64,000 bases of DNA from Plutella xylostella (lineage: Eukaryota > Arthropoda > Insecta > Lepidoptera > Plutellidae): NCBI RefSeq assembly GCF_932276165.1, contig NC_064008.1, positions 5,647,001 through 5,711,000 of the forward strand. The letters are read 5' to 3'. The position numbers were made by a program, and so were the translations under genes. Shown here piece by piece: positions 23,201 to 33,100 of this stretch. Under the pieces are notes generated by a model. It searched no databases. It saw only the letters and a program-made list of their open reading frames with translations, and was not told where the DNA came from. Position 1 is the stretch's first letter. Each line of letters starts with the position of its first letter.

Positions 23201-23672
23201 CAATCTGTCAATCTGATACTCTTGCTGAGACATTCAGAATCATGGGAATCCGCTCTGAAGTGGTCGGTCCAGATGGCTGGAGGGCATCCCACGGGTGTTA
23301 TGGGTCTTCTGTGACTCTATAATATGAGAGAGGCCTATGTCCGGCAGTTGGTAACTTGTTTGTTATCTAATCGTGATGCGTGTTGGTGTGTTTTGTACAT
23401 AAAACTAACCCCTACCCTACTAGAACCCCCCTTCATATTACCAATAACCCCATCAATCCCCAGGCATATCCCACCGGATCACCGAAACCGCCATGGACTT
23501 CTTCATGGCCCTAGTGCTCTGTGGCTACTCTGTGACGGTCTACCTTCTGTGGAAGGACCACTACGTCATGTGGAACCGGTGGAGACGAGCCAACGTCAAC
23601 GTGCGTCTCTTACTGGGACCTGATGCGACGCCTGTGCCGTTTGTGCCGCGGCCGAACTACCATGTCGTGTGA
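13869..23672 (+). CDS. MARCH-type (RING-CH) transmembrane E3 ubiquitin ligase, MARCHF2/3-like
   Basis: Five exons join in phase: 13869-14563, 16614-16724, 21297-21384, 22869-22971, 23464-23672 (1206 nt, 401 aa); all introns are GT-AG. Residues 222-266 form a C4HC3 RING-CH: CRIC, CNC, H247, CLERWL with C250, and CELC. Two membrane spans follow (about 301-326 and 342-362), then the basic WNRWRRANVNVRLL tail typical of MARCH2/3. Such enzymes sit in endosomal or plasma membranes and ubiquitinate membrane cargo to control trafficking. The first ~220 residues are hydrophilic, acidic and Ser/Thr-rich with no known domain, longer than the human MARCH2/3 N-terminus. The RING is split by intron 1 after CRICMTKGRER. 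AATAAA at 23693-23698 ends the transcript. The fold is certain; exact orthology is inferred. Confidence 0.92.
14740..14800. repeat. hAT-family subterminal sequence fragment
   Basis: GACGTGACAAAAGTTTTGTA followed by GCGCTCACTCAC matches subterminal sequence of the hAT-like element (32755-32825) and the short MITE at 50757-50867. It lies in ligase intron 1. Confidence 0.35.
15594..15812 (+). mobile_element. Non-autonomous Helitron (Lep1-type)
   Basis: Starts TCCTAACTAATATTATAAAT, has a (CTGT)n run, the CCAAAACTACTGAACGGATT block and a GCGAAGCGAAGCGCGC stem region, and ends CAGCTAG between A and T, as Helitrons do. In ligase intron 1. Confidence 0.85.
16207..16545 (+). mobile_element. tRNA-derived SINE
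   Basis: The head has a pol III box A-like TAGCTCAGTTGG (16220-16231) and box B-like GGTTTGAATCC (16263-16273). The arms do not pair as an acceptor stem, so it is a SINE head, not a tRNA gene. The body (CTCTTACGGTGAAAGAAAAC, CCCACCAACCCGCAGTGG, TTCCACTCGAGAGAGCC) recurs at 5984(-), 13300(+), 38548(-) and 61573(-). It ends just before ligase exon 2. Confidence 0.7.
16670..16905 (+). repeat. Tandem copy of the 3' end of ligase exon 2 with its splice donor
   Basis: 16670-16731 (exon 2 end plus donor) is repeated at 16801-16851: GGAGCG.TGG, ACTGCGAGCT.TGTGGATAC and AGGTGGGTTG are shared, and intronic sequence after each donor also aligns (CGCGGG/TGCGGG, TGTATGTTT.., GTGTGT). The second copy lacks about 14 nt, so its frame is broken, and it has no good acceptor (purine-rich GTGTGAG upstream). 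Confidence 0.75.
16773..16790. repeat. (GT)n microsatellite
   Basis: Simple GT run between the two copies of the exon 2 end. Confidence 0.7.
16930..17540. other. Intronic stretch with no recognised feature
   Basis: Part of ligase intron 2; AT-rich with no defined repeat ends or exons. Confidence 0.5.
17541..17960. repeat. Interspersed repeat, uninterrupted relative of 8060-8345
   Basis: GCTGGGGCACGG, CCAATAAAGGAAGG, ATAGTCCACC and GGTTGGTGGACC occur in the same order as at 8069-8255 without the nested MITE. The rest (a 118-codon minus frame) has no protein signature. Confidence 0.45.
18740..18870 (+). mobile_element. LINE 3'-tail fragment with stem-loop
   Basis: TTTTCTGGCAGAGATCGCT-ATA-AGTGAT (stem 18764-18778, one G.T pair) followed by AATACCGCCTTTTG. 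Same module as the LINE at 4690-4736. Confidence 0.55.
19323..19533 (-). mobile_element. Non-autonomous Helitron (Lep1-type)
   Basis: Reverse copy of the 15594 family: CTAGCTGTTCCCGCG at the left and ATAATATTAGTTAGGA at the right. In ligase intron 2. Confidence 0.85.
19836..19863. repeat. (GAT)n microsatellite
   Basis: Nine or so GAT units; encodes only a Met run in one frame. Confidence 0.8.
20196..20418 (+). mobile_element. Non-autonomous Helitron (Lep1-type), first of a tandem pair
   Basis: Starts TCCTAACTAATATT and ends GGGAACAGCTAG followed by T. Thirteen bases (TCCTAATCCTAA) separate it from the next copy. Confidence 0.85.
20431..20641 (+). mobile_element. Non-autonomous Helitron (Lep1-type), second of a tandem pair
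   Basis: Same termini as the first copy and a shorter (CTGT)n run. The two lie head to tail in ligase intron 2. Confidence 0.85.
21125..21260 (+). mobile_element. LINE 3'-tail fragment
   Basis: GGTTATCTGGTAGAGATTTC and AAAAAGGCCGCCTC then ACAAAATAAAAG, as in the other tails; the stem is decayed here. It ends 37 bp before ligase exon 3. Confidence 0.5.
21400..22130. other. Intronic stretch with no recognised feature
   Basis: Ligase intron 3. No exon-like frame bounded by splice sites; no repeat boundaries seen. Confidence 0.45.
22140..22400. mobile_element. MITE of the CAGGGTGTTGCAAAA family
   Basis: Left end GGGCTGTTGTGAAAGTAG and right end CGTTTTTGCAACAGCCTGTA are inverted relatives; the interior has AAAAGTCACCTAACTAAC. 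In ligase intron 3. Confidence 0.5.
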
Positions 23673-23692
23673 ACGAAGTTCTGTTTAGTTGA

Positions 23693-23698
23693 AATAAA
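23693..23698 (+). terminator. Polyadenylation signal of the MARCH-like gene
   Basis: AATAAA 21 bp after the stop codon, followed by a GT-rich stretch (TTCTGTGCTG). Confidence 0.7.
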
Positions 23699-23989
23699 GT
23701 TATTCTGTGCTGTTTTTAGTTGGTCGTTTTATTGTGGTGGGACAAAAGGTAGGATTGAAATATGTAGGTACTTGGAGTATTCGTGGCTGAGAGCTGATGA
23801 TGATATGACAGGGGGGCTGACATCACGAAATAAAGAAATAGAAATGGCGCTCCGTCTACAATCATTGCCTCAGAATCTCAGAATAATAACGGCCTCGCTT
23901 ATCATGAAGTACTACGAGAATACAGTAAAGAAAGAAAAGAATACAGTAAAACATATCTCTGAACGTGTCGATAAAACCCAAATGCATTT

Positions 23990-24177
23990 TCTCACGTGAC
24001 AACATAAAAAATGGCGGTCTTTGGTTTGTCAAATGTCAGTCAATGACATTGTCATTCAAACGTCAAATAAAATCAAAATCGAAGCGGTGAAAGTTTTGTC
24101 CGTTTTATTTTTGTGTTTTTACTACGCACAATATTGGTTTCTTGATATAAAACCGAGAATTACTATAATATTCAGCC
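23990..24177 (+). promoter_or_regulatory. Putative Nup62 promoter
   Basis: The region between the ligase polyadenylation signal and the Nup62 start has an E-box CACGTG (23993-23998), a YY1-like AAAATGGCGG (24007-24016) and several TGTCA/TGACA motifs around 24027-24065. There is no TATA box, which suits a housekeeping gene. Motifs are seen; function is inferred. Confidence 0.4.
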
Positions 24178-27100
24178 ATGAATTTTAGTTTCGGCGCAGC
24201 GACCACCACCGCCGCTGCTACACCAGCTTTCGGTGCTTCCACTCCAGCTAAAGGTAAATAACACGAATAGTACATAATTTACTTCTAATAAATAATATAT
24301 TTTACAAATTATCGCTCCGATTGGAAGTCCAAAGCACTGGGTGAAATTGGGTGCTTCGTTTTAATAATATTGTATTGTTTCAAAACACAAACATAACCTC
24401 AAAGTTGTAAGTAAAAAGATAACATGTTGTCTTACAGGATTTGCCTTTGGAGGTGGTGATACTAAGCCAGGAGGTCTTTTCGGAGGAACTGGCACAGGTA
24501 AATTCCATTCTATTTAGGTATACTGTAGGAGTTAAATTATACTTTTTTTGCTGTTTTTACCATGGAAGTAATAATACAACAGGAACGCGCACTGCACCAA
24601 AAAAACGAGCCGACAGAGATAGTCAGCACGGAGCCCTCCATCTCTTTCTATTTTTGGTGACCATAATTTTAGGTAATTCATGAGACATCACTTCTAATCT
24701 ATCATGTCCCGAATAGGTGTCGATGGTCTCAAAGTCACCTATTATTCGAATAATTCGATTGCAATGTAGGTACGAATGTATTTTGGTGATTTGACAATTG
24801 AGTAAACATTGTGTTGACATGGTGTAAATTTGTGGGAAATACTTGGAACCACCTTTGCTATGTTTCTTCATTGGAAGGAAAGCTGAAATTTGGGAAAATA
24901 TAATTTTAAGTAAATACAATTAAGTTGGGTGTAGTGTTGACAAGAAAGTGTCAAAACAGGTAAACATTAAACGCAACTCTATGTAATGTACCTAAAACGT
25001 GTTTACTCTGTGGGTGTTCCGTTTACATAGTCTAGTCTAGTTGATGAAAATCATAAGATTTCAAAAAAAAATCTCAACCTAAGTGCTTCCGCCGGTTTTA
25101 AGCTCGATAAATTATCTTATAATACTCATATCTATACCAAAAAAATCAACAGCTCATAACTCTTTACCAGCCTTATAAGATAACAGCCACAATAATACAT
25201 AATGATACTTAGGTATAAAATAAAACAAAAAGTTGAATGAAACAGGTTCTAATTAATGGAAAGTGATTCAAAAGTACGAATGAATGGTCACCCTAACCAT
25301 AACGTCTCTCACAACAGTATAAACATCATCCGTCATCTTGACAACTTCGGTCTTGTCATAAAGTATTTAGAAAAACTACCAATATTTTTTATGAAATTAT
25401 TATTCATACAAATACCAAACATTTCATTACAATTACATGTTTATAATGATTTATTATAAATTTGTTTTTGAAAATGATATGATATACAGTAGTCTATGAG
25501 TTAATTTAATAATTTTTTTGCATAGCTCTCTTCGTACAAAATCTACTAAAGTTTACACAACTAAATCCTGGCAATTGTTAGAAAGAGAGGAAGGGCTCTG
25601 TGGTAACCCTCTCTATCGGCTCGCGGCCTCTTTCACTTCAAATATAAATCTTAAGGTGAATTCATTAGGTCTAATTTTGTTTGCATCATTTTGGTGAGTT
25701 ATTCCTGTTGTATTATTACTTCCATGGTTTTTACTAATTCCAGTGTTTATTTTCAAGGAAATTTACAGTCACTGTCACAGTTCCTAACTACAGACTATAA
25801 TAAGTGATTTAACTTGCATGAAATGTGAAATAAAACTATCCCAGGGCAAATTAAGGCCTAACATGATTTCCAACCTAACCAATCACACTCAATACTCAAT
25901 CATTTATTGCATCATAACATCACATTCGCAGACAACAAGTCATTCAATTTCACGAGCCCCACACAGCAGGCCCAGGCTGCTCCAGCCTCAGGCGCGGTGT
26001 TCGGTGGGAACTCCTCATTCTCATTTGGAGCTAAAACCACTGCTAGTACAGGACTTTGTAAGTAACTGAGGCATCACAAATTGCTTTTCCTTTAGTGTTA
26101 TACAACTTAATTATACTTAATTGCATTTAATTCTAATTTGTAACCTGCAACCTGCCTGCCAAACATTGGGATAAGGCATAAACCTCTAGTCTTGTAGGAG
26201 GCATTATAATTATATCCAGCAGTAAGCTGTGTGTATATTTAATTTAAATTGTCTTTTGAAGTGGACTATATTCCTGGCTTGACAGATTCATACACTTCTA
26301 TCTATTGTGGATGTTCATGCTAGAAAATGGCAAAAGTTCACCTCACTAAACTATGGTAAATGAAAAAAATAATTGTACAGTATACATATTGTTCTGATCC
26401 AGAATATTCTGTATTTTCAGTTGGCACTCCACCGGCCCAAACGCAAGCAGCGGCCCCAGCATTCGGTGGATTTGCGTCCCCACCTAACCAGACTGTAGGG
26501 AGTCCAGGTTTTGGACAACCTGCTGCTCAGACTCAGGTATGTCTTCACATTTTCTACATACATATTTTAAAAAATTAGGAGAGAAAGATGTCTGTGTCCA
26601 GCAGTAGACAATTTGTGAGCTGAGGATGATGATTCAGAATTTTGACCTTGCTAATGCTAATTTTGGGTATATTATTTCAGGCTCAGAATGTTTCTTTTGG
26701 AGGAGCGTCGACTCAACAGCCAACACTTGGATTCGGATCACCACAAGCTCAAGGTAAACACACTTTAATGAGAGAGATTATTTATCTAGTTATGCACTGC
26801 CCCCATTGCATGGCATCTTTATATGTATTTAAAAACAAACTCTTATAATTCACAAATCTTTACTAATATTTCACCAGTTTACCTCTCATTTCTCCACAGC
26901 CCCATCAGCCCTCGGCCAAGCGTTCTCGTCTCCTCAAGGAGGCTTCGCGTTCGGCAAGACAGCTGCCCCGACCAGCCAGCCCAGTGGGTTCGGAGGCTTC
27001 TCCACACCGGCCTCTGGGTTCTCTATGGGCATGCAGCCAGCTACTGTGAGTAGGGTGATTTTGATGCATAGGGTGCGATTTTATCAGTGATGTTGTTGGC

Positions 27101-30100
27101 AGGTCAATGTAACCGGTCATACAGAGTTACTTTTACTATGGGACCTTTTGTGAGATATAACTGAAATGAGCTGCTGTTTCATAGTAAAGAATATTTACTT
27201 ATTTATCTAAATCTAAAATGTAGGAACAGAGATTTATGCACATTTTCAGAACTAAATTGTTGAAAATATAATAAATGATACGACTTTTGGGTGACATTGG
27301 TGTGTTTTTATTTAAAATCTAATAACAATCGTTACTTACTGTAGCCTGTATTTCGACAATATCCTCTATATTAACCTTAACCTGTGCACCTGTTGAAAAC
27401 CCCAATAAACAATAACCCCGATAATGTCTCGCCTCCGAGGTAGTAAGAAATTACTCTTAGTAATAAGGCCGCAAATTGTACCGTCTATGTTGTGGATTTC
27501 ATGCTGTAATGTCAGTATTTGTGTGCAGTAATTTCATTTCATTTATAATTATGCCATAAATTGTGATAAGATATCTAAACATAAACAATAATCTCTTCCA
27601 GTCAACAACATCAACAGCCCCACAGAGCAGTACTTCCGGCATGACACTAGGCTCTTCACAGGCCTCCGCGGGCATCACCGCCGCCGCCGGCCAGGGCGGC
27701 GCCTTCGGGACCGCTAAACCAGGTACTATGCCCTAGTGGATAGAGTTTAAATTGGCGTGATGATAAATGATGACACTATGAAGAAAGGAAATGAAACATT
27801 TCACACCCTTAGGAAGTATAATATGGCACAACTAAAAAAATATGAGGGGAGAGAAGCGGGTTTTCGGGACCGCTAAACCAGGTAACTACTATACAGGGTG
27901 TTGCAAAAAGGGTAAGTGAAACCTACGTGTTCAGCATGTTATATCTAAGCCCGAAAATCAAATCAGAATGTCTCTTCTCCATAGTAAAAAAATATTAGGT
28001 ACATGCTGCACACGTAGGTTGTGGATTAGTTTACCCTTTTTAATAATAATAAATAATAAATTCATTTATTTCAGATATTAATCCATATAAAATCCATAAA
28101 AATGTGTTAGTAACAATTTTACCACACCTGTATGGTCATATACAAAAAAAACACACACACACACACACACCTATATACCTAGGTAAATAAAGATGTTCTA
28201 GAGTCAGACAAAAGTTGCGGCGACGAATAAAGAAGAAAAAATATGAAGAACCATAGAAACAAACACAAATGTGCAAACCCCTTTTCACTTGTTTCCGTTG
28301 CAAAGTTCGCGTTTTCGGACTTTAGTACAAAAAAAATATGGATTTGCACGTTTGGTGTCCATCAATTCTGCCAGTATCGGTCAGTAATGTGGGAAAGACA
28401 TGTTTTTTCATTACAGTTCTGCCCGCATTTCATTTGAATAAGCTCACTTTCTGCTAGATTCCATCAACACTAACTTTCCAACCACAACTTTCTACCACCA
28501 TCCAACACTGTATACCATAAACCCTGTCCTAACAACGTAAAAACTACCTTAACAATACTTACAGCGGGCTTCTCCCACCATCCAACTCTCTGTATAGCTG
28601 TATACCCTAAACTCGACGACTCGACGGTCGAATGGCGTAGTGGTAAGTGGCCCTGACTGCTATGCCGAAGGTTCCGGGTTCGATTCCCGGCTGGGGCAGA
28701 TATTTGTTTTAGACAAATATTTGTACTCGGGTCTTGGGTGTTGATATTTATATTAAAAAAAATAAAAAAATACAAAAATCTATGTATTTGTGTAGATATA
28801 TCAGCTGTCCGATACCTATAACACAGGTTCTGCCTAGCTTGGGGTCGGACGGCCGTGTGTGAGATGTCCCCACATATTTATTTATAAACTAAACCCTGAC
28901 CTAACAACTACCTCTATTCTACTCACAGCAGGCGGGTTTGCCTTCGGTGGTATATCGACCCCGTCGTTCGGAGCCGCCACCACCGCGCCGCCGAGCTTCG
29001 CTCAGGCCACTGCAACTTCTGCTGCTCCTGGTAAGATAATTTTGATGGAATTATTTATAGGGTGCTGTAAAGAGTGATGCCACGTAATTGGTAATAAATT
29101 GCCTTGAACAGTGCGTTGAACGTATGTAAATGTAAAGTACATGTTATACGTCACTCGATGAGGCTCCTTTTGTGCACACCAAAATTCTAAAAAAAAAACA
29201 TTTCAAACAAAATCCTCTAAAGAGGAAGAAGATACGGCAAAGCCCGTATCTTTTATCAGGAATTGCAGCTAACAGTCTACATTATCAAAGAACTTTCAGA
29301 TCCGTTTAGAATGACAATGGATTCATCCCATTCTCTAACACGTTTCCGCTGAAAACATACTTCTTTTCACCGTGGTCTTACCAAACACAATATTATTGCC
29401 ATACAAATAAGAATTATTATAAATTTCACAGCATTCGGGGCAACGAGTGCGGTATCTTTTGCGGCGACCACGGCGCCCCCTGCCTTTGGCACGGCCACTG
29501 CTGGTAATTATTAAATTATAGTAAATTTCCCCGTGATCTTAGTTTTGCCTTAAAAGGTTATCCCGTGGGAATCCTGGGATTAAAAGTAGAATAGCTGTTT
29601 AGATTATCAAGATTAAATTAGAACTCATCCGTGTGTTATTTTTGAACATAGCTTATAAAATAAGGAGATCAAGTAAGACGCGTGGAAAAAACCATTTTAT
29701 AAAATGAATACCTACATTTATTTCTTTTTCCAACAGCCCCCGCCTCATCAGCACCAACATTTGGCCAAGCCCAGCCAACATCAGGCTTCAGTTTTGCAGC
29801 TAAACCAGCCACCACAGCAACTGGCCTCTCTTTCAACCCAACATCAACCGGCCTTGGCCTAAACCCAACTAGTTCAGCTGGCCTAACTATAACCCCGGCT
29901 AGTACTGGGTTGAATCTAACCCCGGCTAGTACAGGCTTAAGTTTGGGTGGTGGGTTGTCAATGACTCCGGCCTCGACAGGGTTAACTTTGGGCACCCCGG
30001 CCTCTACAGGTTTAACTTTGGGTACCCCGGCCTCAACAGGGTTAACATTAGGGACCCCGGCTAGTACGGGGTTGGGGTTGGCTTCGAGTGGGGGTTTGAC

Positions 30101-33100
30101 TTTGGGATCCAGTTCTGCTGCCACGTCTCTGCCTAGTTTCGGGGTTGCTTCTTCTGCAGGTATGATCATTTTTTTTATTACTTCTGTGTGTTTATATTCC
30201 TCACAACTTGGCTTATAACTTGAGTAAAACAAATGTGCTGTGTAAAGCGAGCTTTACTTAATGCCCTATCGACAAAACTATGGAGTTTATCCCCTCCCAG
30301 TAAATTTCCATTATACAGTGGACTGCAAAGAAACCTGACCACCTCTCAGTAGGTACCGAAGACACTCTAAGAGGAGTCTTACTGTGCACGCCACTGTAAA
30401 TCTTTTCTGTGATGATAAATGATAAACCATGTCTCAAACCATCCATTCTCCAGAAGCGACCTGTGAATCTTCTGTCTTTTCTACGATTATAACTGATAAA
30501 CCATTTTATATTATGTATTGTCCATTCTAAAGGCGCAACCCCACAAGCGGGCGGCCTTAACTTCAGTTCGGCTGTGACTTCTACCGCGCCCGCCGCCGCC
30601 GCGCCCGCTATTTCCGCCGCTGGTAAGAAAGAAAAGGGCATTTATTTGTAAATCCAAGTTACAGAAAAAAACATTAAGCTACCGTTGAAATTATATCTAT
30701 GTCTGTCTCTTTCTATCCGTATAATCAAAGCAAGGCGGCAATAGATTAAATGCCGACATAAGCTCAAAGTCATGTAACATTAGCAACTCGGTGTATGACA
30801 CATGAAAAACACATAAATGTTATCTGAGCCAAATTAGGTTTTACACGGAAAAATCAGGATCCTTCCGTAAGAGCTACGTTGCCATGCCAACGATACCTGA
30901 AATGTTAAACTTATAACAACCTTCTTTAATTTTATCATGGTTTAGAAATTATCATATGCACACGACAAAATCAACAGATGATATTAAATGTTTTAAACAA
31001 TAATAGTCAAATCTATTTATGTACTAGTTTACTTACCCAAAACACATTTGCACGCCATATGGAGGCCAAACTAACTGTACTTAGATAACGGATTTAGTTA
31101 TAACCATAACACATGTGAGCATAATCACATCTATCCAGAAACGCGACTTGATTCATCATTATATTTCGAATAATTCCATTAGTTATTGCAAACTACCCAG
31201 AGTATTTCTGTCCGTAGAAAAAACGCTTGGTTTTAGACAAGCCTCAATTAAATCAATAAAATGTCCCAACTTTCCAGTAACATGTTTATAGTTGAAAGTA
31301 AGTCTTTCAAAGTTAGTAACTGTAGTTTTATGTGGAAGAGTGTATGTGTGTAAAACAGTGTATTGTGTATTTCAGGTTTCCAACTTGGTCAAAAGCCCGC
31401 TACTAGCATTGGTTTTGGATTAACTTCTACTGCTAGTTCTTTACCATCTTCTACAGGTAAGACATAATTTAATATATGAAGTATAAACAATAAAGTTATG
31501 ATGCTCAAAACGAACGTAATGTTATGTTAAACCTTTGTAGTCATTTGAAATTTTCCATTTCAAAGACTCAATAGAAAGATAAAATAAATAAAATGACAAC
31601 AATATGTCATTCTAACTAAATTAACAAAAAATATTATTAAAAACAAAATTTTTAAGTGTTTACATGAATACCTAAAAATTTTAATTTTTAGCCGGAACTT
31701 AAAAATTAAAATTGTTGTGTACCTGTTCCTTATCTATGTACATCCGGCGCACCATAAACAGTCAACGATAGACGCTAATCTGACAAGCCAATCCTACTAA
31801 AGCCATAGCGACAATCTCTAAGCTACAATCCTACCATTGTCAAATAACTAAACATTCTAATCAATTCTGTCCCCAGCCTCGTCTAGCGCCCCCTCCGGTA
31901 TAACAGCCCTCGGTGCCAAGACTAGTACCGCTGTCACTAGCATGCCTTCGTTGACTGCTACCACCACGTGAGTATCTAAGTGTCATACAGGTGTTGAAAA
32001 AGCTGAATTTTAAAGGATACAGGTTCGAAATTGAAAGCTACGGATATTACTTACTGTTCGCGTGTAGCTAAAATGAACACAGAAAGTAACAGACCTCGCA
32101 ATGTTGTAGTGAAACTCAGTAGCCCTCTGCAGAGGGACACTTTATTAGCGGCATGTATAAAGTTTAATAAGAACAATCTAAATGATAAATTAAACACCAG
32201 CCATCTGGGAATCGCTATTGAAAAGAAGACACCAATTTATATATGTGAGCACCTGTCTCCCGAAACTAAATCCTTGCACGCTGCAGCTAGACTGAGGGCT
32301 AGGGAACTTAACTTTAAGTTTGTGTGGGTTAGAAAAAACAAGGTATTTATGCGTAAAACGGAGGCCTCTGATTTCGTGCACATTCGTAACATTGACTTCC
32401 TGAGTAAACTCACGTAGAAATCAAATACATAGCTAATCATAAATGATCGTGCATGTTCTTTTATATTTTATTGGACTCATCATTCGATACTTTAAATTTT
32501 TACTACCAAAATACTAGAGGACTAAATACTAAAACTAATGTGTTCTTTCATAATTGTAGTCTTGCAAATTTTGATGTGATCCAGTGGCGGATTTACCTAT
32601 AGGCCAAAAAGGCCAGTGCCTAGGGCGGCAGATTTAGAGGGGCGGCAAATTTAGCATTTTTTATTTTACAGATTTTATTATATAAATTTACGTGTACTGT
32701 ACACAATCTACATATAAATAAACGCACTGTCATATAATCAGTATGTAAAGTTCTACGTGGTCGCGCTCGCTCTTGAGGCTGCGCGATGTGAGTGAGCGCG
32801 ATGCATAACTTATGTCACGTCTTAAACTAGCCAAGATTGACGCTTTTTCATGCTGCTACAGGAATTTTTTGTAAACTCGACACAACGCTGGCTTAAATAA
32901 ATGAGTGAAATCGGGAAAGGCAAAACCCTTAATAGAGTGAATTTGAGACGATGGTCAGCCAGAAAAGAAGGATGTAATAGTTAAAGAGATTCTTGGCATG
33001 CATATTCTTTGAAATCAATCAAATATGATATTACTAAAAAGCCTGTAACGCTATATATACAAGAAGCGGCGGAAATACTTTCGAATTTGGAAAACTGGAA

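Noticed and set aside
29669..30232. 187-codon minus-strand frame rich in Pro/Val/Ala
   Set aside because: It is the antisense of the Nup62 30-bp repeats, which keep all frames open.
32031..32417. Domesticated or viral FP25K gene in a Nup62 intron
   Set aside because: The FP25K-like domain is common in insect LINE ORF1 proteins, and ORF2 of the same element follows directly.
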